This document shows, piece by piece, positions 59,674-64,000 of a DNA stretch of 64,000 nt. The position numbers were made by a program, and so were the translations under genes. The stretch is from positions 233,432 through 297,431 of the forward strand of contig NZ_MJGN01000045.1 of NCBI RefSeq assembly GCF_001865065.1. The letters are read 5' to 3'. The notes under the pieces are model-generated. The model was not told the origin of the DNA. It saw only the letters and a list, made by a program, of their open reading frames with translations, and ran no database searches. How positions within the stretch are numbered: the first letter of the stretch is position 1; every line of letters begins with the position of its first letter. Origin of the DNA: Curtobacterium sp. MCBA15_008 (GTDB taxonomy: Bacteria > Actinomycetota > Actinomycetes > Actinomycetales > Microbacteriaceae).

Positions 59674-59760
59674 TATCTACCGGCCGCCGGCTCCCCGGCG
59701 GACAACGGCGGCACCCGATGGGTCCGCCCCCTCCAGTCCGGCGGGCCGAGAAGGCACACC
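59674..59760 (+). ncRNA. Structured mRNA leader with alternative hairpins upstream of an MFS gene
   Basis: GGCCGCCGG (59682-59690) can pair locally with CCGGCGG (59695-59701) or at distance with CCGGCGGGCC (59738-59747), which directly precedes the ribosome site GAGAAGG. GGCGGAC (59697-59703) can instead pair with GTCCGCC (59722-59728). The pairings exclude each other, as in riboswitch or attenuator leaders. A TATCTA (59674-59679) may be the -10. No known riboswitch class was recognised. Confidence 0.4.
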
Positions 59761-59762
59761 TC

Positions 59763-61034
59763 ATGCTCCACCCGCACTCCACCACGTCCGTCCCCGCTCC
59801 GCAGACGGGGTCGTCAGGACCCACCGGAGCCGCCGACCGGTCACTGGTCGCCCTCGCCGGACGCTGGTACTTCCCGGTCGCGTTCGTCGCCCGGCTCCCC
59901 TTCGCGATGATGGTCGTCGGCGTCCTCACGCTCGTCGTCTCCGCACGCGACTCGGTCGCGCTCGGCGGGGTCAACTCCGCGTCCGTCGGCATCGGCGCGG
60001 CGGTGTTCGGCCCGATGATCGGCGCCGCGGCCGACCGCTTCGGGCAGCGCCGCGTGCTCGTGCCCGTCGGCCTGGTGAACGCCGCGCTGCTCGGGCTCTT
60101 CCCGCTCGTCGTGACCGGATCCGCGCCGGACCTCGCCGTGCTCGCGATGGCGTTCTGCATCGGGGCGTCCGCGCCCCAGGTCGCGCCCATGTCCCGCACC
60201 CGGCTCGTCGCGATCATCCGGCAGCGGATGGCTCCGGGCCGGCGCGAGCAGGTCACGAGCGGCACGATGGCGTACGAGTCCGCCGCCGACGAGACCGTGT
60301 TCATCATCGGACCGTTCCTGGTCGGCATCCTCGCGAGCGCGATCGCCCCGTGGGTCGCCGTCGCCGGGGCCTCCGCCCTGACCTTCGTGTTCGTGACGGC
60401 CTTCGCCCTGCACCCGACGGGCAAGCTCGCGCTCGGTCACCGTGACGACCTCGTGCAGGCACCCGCGCGCGAGCTCCTCCGCCCCCGGCTGGTCGTCGTC
60501 GTGCTCGGGATCCTCGGCATCGGCCTGTTCTTCGGGTCGACGCTGACGTCGCTCACCGCGTTCATGGAGACCCACGGCGAGTCCTCGCAGGCGGGGCTCC
60601 TGTACGGCCTGATGGGCATCGGGTCAGCCGGCCTGGCACTCGGCTCCGCGGCGTTCCCGCGTCGGTTCGCCCTCGGCTGGCGCTGGCTCGTGTTCGGCGT
60701 CGTCCTGCTCGGGGGTGCCGTCGCGTTCGCGCAGGCCGACTCGGTGCTCGCCGTCGGCGTCGTGCTCGGCGTGATGGGCATCGGGATCGGACCGACCCTC
60801 GTCGCGCAGTACAGCCTCGGGTCGGACCGGTCGCCGGTCGGTCGTTCGGCGACGACCATGACGATCCTCGGTTCCGCGGTGATCGTCGGGCAGTCGATCG
60901 CGTCGGCGGTGACGGGCGACCTCGCCGAACAGCACGGGACGGGCGCGGCGATGCTGCTGCCCGCCGCCTCGGCGGCGGTCGTGGTGCTCGCGGCCGTGGC
61001 GAACCTGCTGCTGCCGCGTCGCGCCGCTGCCTGA
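59763..61034 (+). CDS. MFS transporter
   Basis: 423 residues, 12 helices after a 30-residue tail. FGPMIGAAADRFGQRRVLVP is motif A. GIGAAVFGPMIG and GVMGIGIGPTLVAQYSLGS suggest an exporter. AGAAGG lies eight bases before the ATG at 59763. The leader contains alternative hairpins (see 59674). Substrate unknown. Confidence 0.82.
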   Translation: MLHPHSTTSVPAPQTGSSGPTGAADRSLVALAGRWYFPVAFVARLPFAMMVVGVLTLVVSARDSVALGGVNSASVGIGAAVFGPMIGAAADRFGQRRVLVPVGLVNAALLGLFPLVVTGSAPDLAVLAMAFCIGASAPQVAPMSRTRLVAIIRQRMAPGRREQVTSGTMAYESAADETVFIIGPFLVGILASAIAPWVAVAGASALTFVFVTAFALHPTGKLALGHRDDLVQAPARELLRPRLVVVVLGILGIGLFFGSTLTSLTAFMETHGESSQAGLLYGLMGIGSAGLALGSAAFPRRFALGWRWLVFGVVLLGGAVAFAQADSVLAVGVVLGVMGIGIGPTLVAQYSLGSDRSPVGRSATTMTILGSAVIVGQSIASAVTGDLAEQHGTGAAMLLPAASAAVVVLAAVANLLLPRRAAA

Positions 61035-61127
61035 CCACCCGCGCGGCACCCGCGGCCCGACCACCCGCGCATCGCGACGCGGGGTGCCCGCCCGCGTGGT
61101 GCCCGTGACCCGACCACCTGCCGGGCC

Positions 61128-61170
61128 GACGGCGCGTGGCGGACCCGCACCGTGCCTCCAGGCCGGCACC
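61128..61170. repeat. Degenerate palindromic repeat
   Basis: ACGGCGCGTGGCGGACCCGC and CACCGTGCCTCCAGGCCGG resemble both arms of the dispersed palindrome, with the left GGAGG lost. Between the convergent MFS and MnhG genes. Confidence 0.55.
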
Positions 61171-61200
61171 GCACCGGGCACCGACGTGACCCGATGCGCG

Positions 61201-61557
61201 TCAGGACTCGGTGTCGTCGACCAGCAGGTCCTCGTGCCGCAGGTCGTCCGACCGCAGCCCCGCCCGCGCGATCATGTGCGTCGACACCGGCACCAGGAAC
61301 AGCTGGAACACCATGATCGGCAGGACGACCCACAGCGCCGTCCACGTCCACACGGCCACGACGATCGCCGCGAGGGCGAACGCCAGCCCGAGCACCTGCG
61401 GCTTCGCCATCGCGTGCAGGCGGACGAGCGGGTCCGGGAAGCGGACGATGCCGACCCCGGCTCCGAGCGACAGCACTGCCGCGACGAGCAGCAGCCCCAG
61501 CGCGATCCACGCCCGGACGCCCGCGCCGTCGATGAAGCCCTGGATGGTGTCGATCAC
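61201..61557 (-). CDS. mnhG: Na+/H+ antiporter subunit G (Mrp/Mnh)
   Basis: 118 residues with three membrane helices. GIVRFPDPLVRLHAMAKPQVLG is the diagnostic MnhG segment (key residues R-F-P-D, R-L-H-A). Last gene of the antiporter operon, overlapping mnhF by four bases. Confidence 0.93.
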   Translation of the reverse strand: MIDTIQGFIDGAGVRAWIALGLLLVAAVLSLGAGVGIVRFPDPLVRLHAMAKPQVLGLAFALAAIVVAVWTWTALWVVLPIMVFQLFLVPVSTHMIARAGLRSDDLRHEDLLVDDTES

Positions 61558-61880
61558 GATCGCTCCTCCGGTGTCGTGGCCGTCAGTCCGTCGTCAGAGG
61601 GGTCCGACGACGGTGTGACGGCCCGGGCGACCGCGATCGTCGCGAAGACGCTGGTCGCGGCGATGACCACGAGCACGGGGATGCCGGTCAGGTCCTGCCG
61701 GACGACCATCGCCGCCCCGATCACGATCAACGCCGTGGTCAGCACCATGTCCGAGCCGATCATCCGGTCGAGGATCGTCGGACCGCGCACGATCCGGAAC
61801 ACCGCGAGTCCGAGCGCCACCCCGAGCAGGGCGAGCACGAGGGCGATGCCGATCCCCATCACGACCACCGCGGCGCTCAC
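61554..61880 (-). CDS. mnhF: Na+/H+ antiporter subunit F (Mrp/Mnh)
   Basis: 108 residues with three helices. FRIVRGPTILDRMIGSDMV carries the R-G-P-T-x-x-D-R-x signature. GTG start at 61880 overlapping the mnhE stop (GTGA). The hydrophilic C-terminus has SSDPSDDGLTATTPEE. Confidence 0.93.
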   Translation of the reverse strand: MSAAVVVMGIGIALVLALLGVALGLAVFRIVRGPTILDRMIGSDMVLTTALIVIGAAMVVRQDLTGIPVLVVIAATSVFATIAVARAVTPSSDPSDDGLTATTPEERS

Positions 61881-62464
61881 CGGGTCACCTCCGGCAGCGG
61901 CTCGGACAGTTCGGACACGTCGAGCTTCGACCCGAGTGCCCGGATGACCAGGGCCTCGATGCCGAGCGCCTCGCGCCGCGCGGCCTCGACCTGCTCGGCG
62001 CGCTCGGTGTCGAGCACGTGCAGCAGCAGCCGCCGCCGGCGCAGGTCGACGTCGGCGACGTACGACCCGGGCACGAGCGAGATCGCGAGGGTGGCCAGCG
62101 TGAAGGTCATCTCGGAGGTGGTGTGCATCTGCACGAGGGAGATCGAGCTGCGACGCACCCCACGGGGACGGAACGCGACCCACGCGACCCGGAACGAGGC
62201 CACGACCACGAGCCCGGCCCAGACCAGCAGGAACCAGACGAAGTGCGGGATCGAGAACCGCGCGGACAGCGGCACCGGCGGCAACGGGAGCGCCTGGGTC
62301 ACGAGCAGTGCGACGACGATCCCGCACAGGAGCGTCAGCGGCGTCCACGACCCCCAGAGCAGCGCCCACAGGATCGTCAGGCCCGCCACCAGCGGCACGT
62401 CGTACCGCCACGCGACGGCGATCCGGCGTGCGTTCGTGATGCGACGCGTGCTGTCGGAGGTCAT
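61877..62464 (-). CDS. mnhE: Na+/H+ antiporter subunit E (Mrp/Mnh)
   Basis: 195 residues. Four membrane segments in the first half, then the cytoplasmic part LVPGSYVADVDLRRRRLLLHVLDTE typical of MnhE (key residues P-G-S, L-H-V-L-D). ATGA-type overlap with mnhD upstream and GTGA with mnhF downstream. Confidence 0.93.
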   Translation of the reverse strand: MTSDSTRRITNARRIAVAWRYDVPLVAGLTILWALLWGSWTPLTLLCGIVVALLVTQALPLPPVPLSARFSIPHFVWFLLVWAGLVVVASFRVAWVAFRPRGVRRSSISLVQMHTTSEMTFTLATLAISLVPGSYVADVDLRRRRLLLHVLDTERAEQVEAARREALGIEALVIRALGSKLDVSELSEPLPEVTR

Positions 62465-64000
62465 CGCGTCCCTCCGAGCACGGCCTGCACGTAGCGGTCC
62501 GGCGACTCGAGCGACTCCGCCGCGCGGGTGGCGTAGCCGTACAGCGGGCCGGCGACGACCGTCAGGGCGACGGAGCCGAGGACCGCGACGGTCGTCACGC
62601 CGACGAGCATGCGCGGCAGCTTCACCCGGGTGGGTGCGTCCCCGACGCCGGCCTGCGTGTCCGTCGAGGCCGTCTCCGGACCGGAGGCGCGGGTCGCGTG
62701 GGGTGCATCGGTGACGGTGGTCGAGCCGCCCGGGTGGTACGCCTCGCCGGTCTCCTCGGACACGGTCAGCGGTGCGGGTTCCGGGGAGCGCAGGTGCGCG
62801 TGCGGCTCGGCGGCGGTCACGTGCGGAGCGGCGGCCTCGGCCGCCGGCTTCGGCCGCCAGAACGCGGCGTCCCAGACGCGCATGAGCGCGTAGAGGGTCA
62901 GGAGGCTCGTCACGACCCCGGCGCCGATGGTCACGTACGCCAGGGGCGAGCCGTCCTCGGCGGCGGCCCGGAACAGCCCGAGCTTGCCGATGAACCCGGA
63001 GAACGGTGGGATCCCACCCAGGTTGAACGCCGGGATCAGGTAGAGCGCCGCCAGGAACGGAGCGGCCTTGAGCAAGCCGCCGAGCGACCGCGTCGAGGTG
63101 GTCCCACCGACGCGCTCCATCAACCCCGACACCAGGAACAACGTCGTCTGCACGACGATGTGGTGGACCGTGTAGAACACCGCGGCCGCCGTCCCCGCGA
63201 CCGTCCCGAGCCCGACGCCCATCACCATGAAGCCGATGTGGCTGATGAGGGTGAAGGACAGCAGCCGTTTCACGTCGGTCTGCGAGACGGCTCCGAGCAC
63301 GCCCACCACCATCGTCAGCACCGCGACGATGAGCAGCACGGTGTTGAGCTGTGGTCGGGGGAAGATGATCGTCTCGAGGCGGATGATCGCGTAGATGCCG
63401 ACCTTCGTCAGCAGGCCGGCGAACACCGCGGTGACCGGGGCCGGAGCGGTCGGGTACGAGTCCGGCAGCCAGAACGCCAGCGGGAACACGGCCGCCTTGA
63501 TGCCGAACCCGATGAGCAGCATCGTGTGCAGGAGCAGCTGCACGTGCTCCGGCAGGCCGGCGACGCGCTCGCTGATCTGCGCGATGTTCACGGTGCCGGT
63601 CGCGCCGTACACCAGGCCGATGGCGGCGAGGAAGATCGCCGACGCGATGAGGCTCGTCACGATGTAGGTCGTGCCGGCCCGGACGCGCTGCTCGCTGCCG
63701 CCGAGGGTGATGAGCACGTAGCTCGCCACCAGGAGCATCTCGAACGCGACGTAGAGGTTGAAGAGGTCGCCCGCGATGAACGAGTCGAGGACCCCGGCCG
63801 CGAGCACGAGGTAGGTCGGGTAGAAGATCGTGACCGGTGCCTCGCCGTCGTCCGCCGCGAGCCCCTGCCCGATCGAGAACAGCAGGACGATGAGGAGCAC
63901 GCTCGCGCTCACGGTGAGGAGCAGGGCGCTCAGCCGGTCCACGACGAGCGAGATGCCGTACGGAGCGTCCCAGCCGCCGACCTGCACCACGATCGTGCCG
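62461..64000 (-). CDS. mnhD: Na+/H+ antiporter subunit D (Mrp/Mnh), 5' end outside window
   Basis: At least 513 residues, open to the window edge. The visible part starts near VVQVGGWDAPYGISLVVDRLSALLL, which is past the usual N-terminal helices, so the start lies outside. Proton-channel markers: LLIGFGIKAAVFPLAFWLPDSY (conserved Lys, then Pro, and the Asp before Ser-Tyr), YNIPAFNLGGIPPFSGF-type segment IPAFNLGGIPPFSGFIGKLG. A 70-residue hydrophilic insert (residues about 400-470) rich in Ala, Pro and Thr lies before the last helix, unusual for MnhD. Confidence 0.92.
   Translation of the reverse strand, partial: GTIVVQVGGWDAPYGISLVVDRLSALLLTVSASVLLIVLLFSIGQGLAADDGEAPVTIFYPTYLVLAAGVLDSFIAGDLFNLYVAFEMLLVASYVLITLGGSEQRVRAGTTYIVTSLIASAIFLAAIGLVYGATGTVNIAQISERVAGLPEHVQLLLHTMLLIGFGIKAAVFPLAFWLPDSYPTAPAPVTAVFAGLLTKVGIYAIIRLETIIFPRPQLNTVLLIVAVLTMVVGVLGAVSQTDVKRLLSFTLISHIGFMVMGVGLGTVAGTAAAVFYTVHHIVVQTTLFLVSGLMERVGGTTSTRSLGGLLKAAPFLAALYLIPAFNLGGIPPFSGFIGKLGLFRAAAEDGSPLAYVTIGAGVVTSLLTLYALMRVWDAAFWRPKPAAEAAAPHVTAAEPHAHLRSPEPAPLTVSEETGEAYHPGGSTTVTDAPHATRASGPETASTDTQAGVGDAPTRVKLPRMLVGVTTVAVLGSVALTVVAGPLYGYATRAAESLESPDRYVQAVLGGTR

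Noticed and set aside
11541-61170. Insertion sequence ends or MITEs for the GGAGGCGCGG palindromes
   Set aside because: No flanking target duplications or transposase were seen; positions after gene ends fit terminator-like REP elements better.
1-64000. tRNA or rRNA genes
   Set aside because: No cloverleaf-like segment with conserved T-loop GGTTCGAATC-type sequence or rRNA core sequence was found by eye.

Overview
The window is high-GC actinobacterial DNA with dense, overlapping genes (many ATGA, GTGA and TGATG stop-start junctions). The gene content, and a family of dispersed GGAGGCGCGG...CCGCGCCTCC palindromes between genes, fit Microbacteriaceae, most probably Curtobacterium. The genus is an inference from pattern, not a database match. 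No rRNA, tRNA, CRISPR array, insertion sequence or prophage was seen.

Region by region. (1) 80-11542 is a peptidoglycan (MurNAc/muropeptide) salvage locus: a C40 endopeptidase, MurQ etherase and an amino-sugar kinase on the minus strand; divergently, a MurR/RpiR regulator, NamZ exo-muramidase, an AmiE-like serine hydrolase, a class A-like serine hydrolase, a three-gene carbohydrate ABC importer and a LacI regulator. None of the hydrolases shows a signal peptide, which suggests import first and digestion inside the cell. (2) 11541-15949 is a compact class III lanthipeptide island: one LanKC synthetase, five small precursor genes in tandem and a multi-TM membrane protein. Three of the precursors are under 40 codons. 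All five share an LxLQ-type leader motif and two S-x2-S-x3-C core motifs. The island is more A/T-rich than its surroundings and lies between two identical 41-bp copies of the palindromic repeat. This is the most interesting system in the window. (3) 15959-21629 is a GH31 glycosidase with its own ABC importer under a LacI-type operator. (4) 21707-27222 is housekeeping and stress: an alpha/beta hydrolase, a MetE-like methyltransferase, two aldo/keto reductases, a UBP zinc finger protein, MsrA and a MarR regulator. (5) 27406-29898 is a TasA-like matrix subunit, a SipW-type signal peptidase and a LamG surface protein. (6) 30078-34954 is an AztABCD zinc importer with two AztD-like lipoproteins and two Zur-like boxes. 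(7) 35016-38323 holds a Fic protein and an MFS/TetR pair.

(8) 38385-48458 is an amino-sugar or peptide uptake operon pair: CutC, MlrC (M81) and a ROK repressor on one strand; an OppA-like binding protein, OppB, OppC, a fused OppDF and a ROK kinase on the other. (9) 48585-61034 holds assorted stress and metabolic genes (DUF4383, SDRs, VOC, Dabb, MarR, XRE, pyroglutamyl peptidase, pyruvate oxidase, PAP2, a Bcr/CflA MFS with MarR, SoxR, DUF1801, and an MFS with a structured leader). (10) 61201-64000 is the end of a Mrp/Mnh Na+/H+ antiporter operon (D-E-F-G), with the D gene running off the window.

Regulation readable from sequence includes several LacI-, Zur-, TetR- and MarR-type operators, and a recurring leaderless promoter layout: a TAnnnT hexamer ends 6-7 nt before the start codon in at least nine regulator or single genes.
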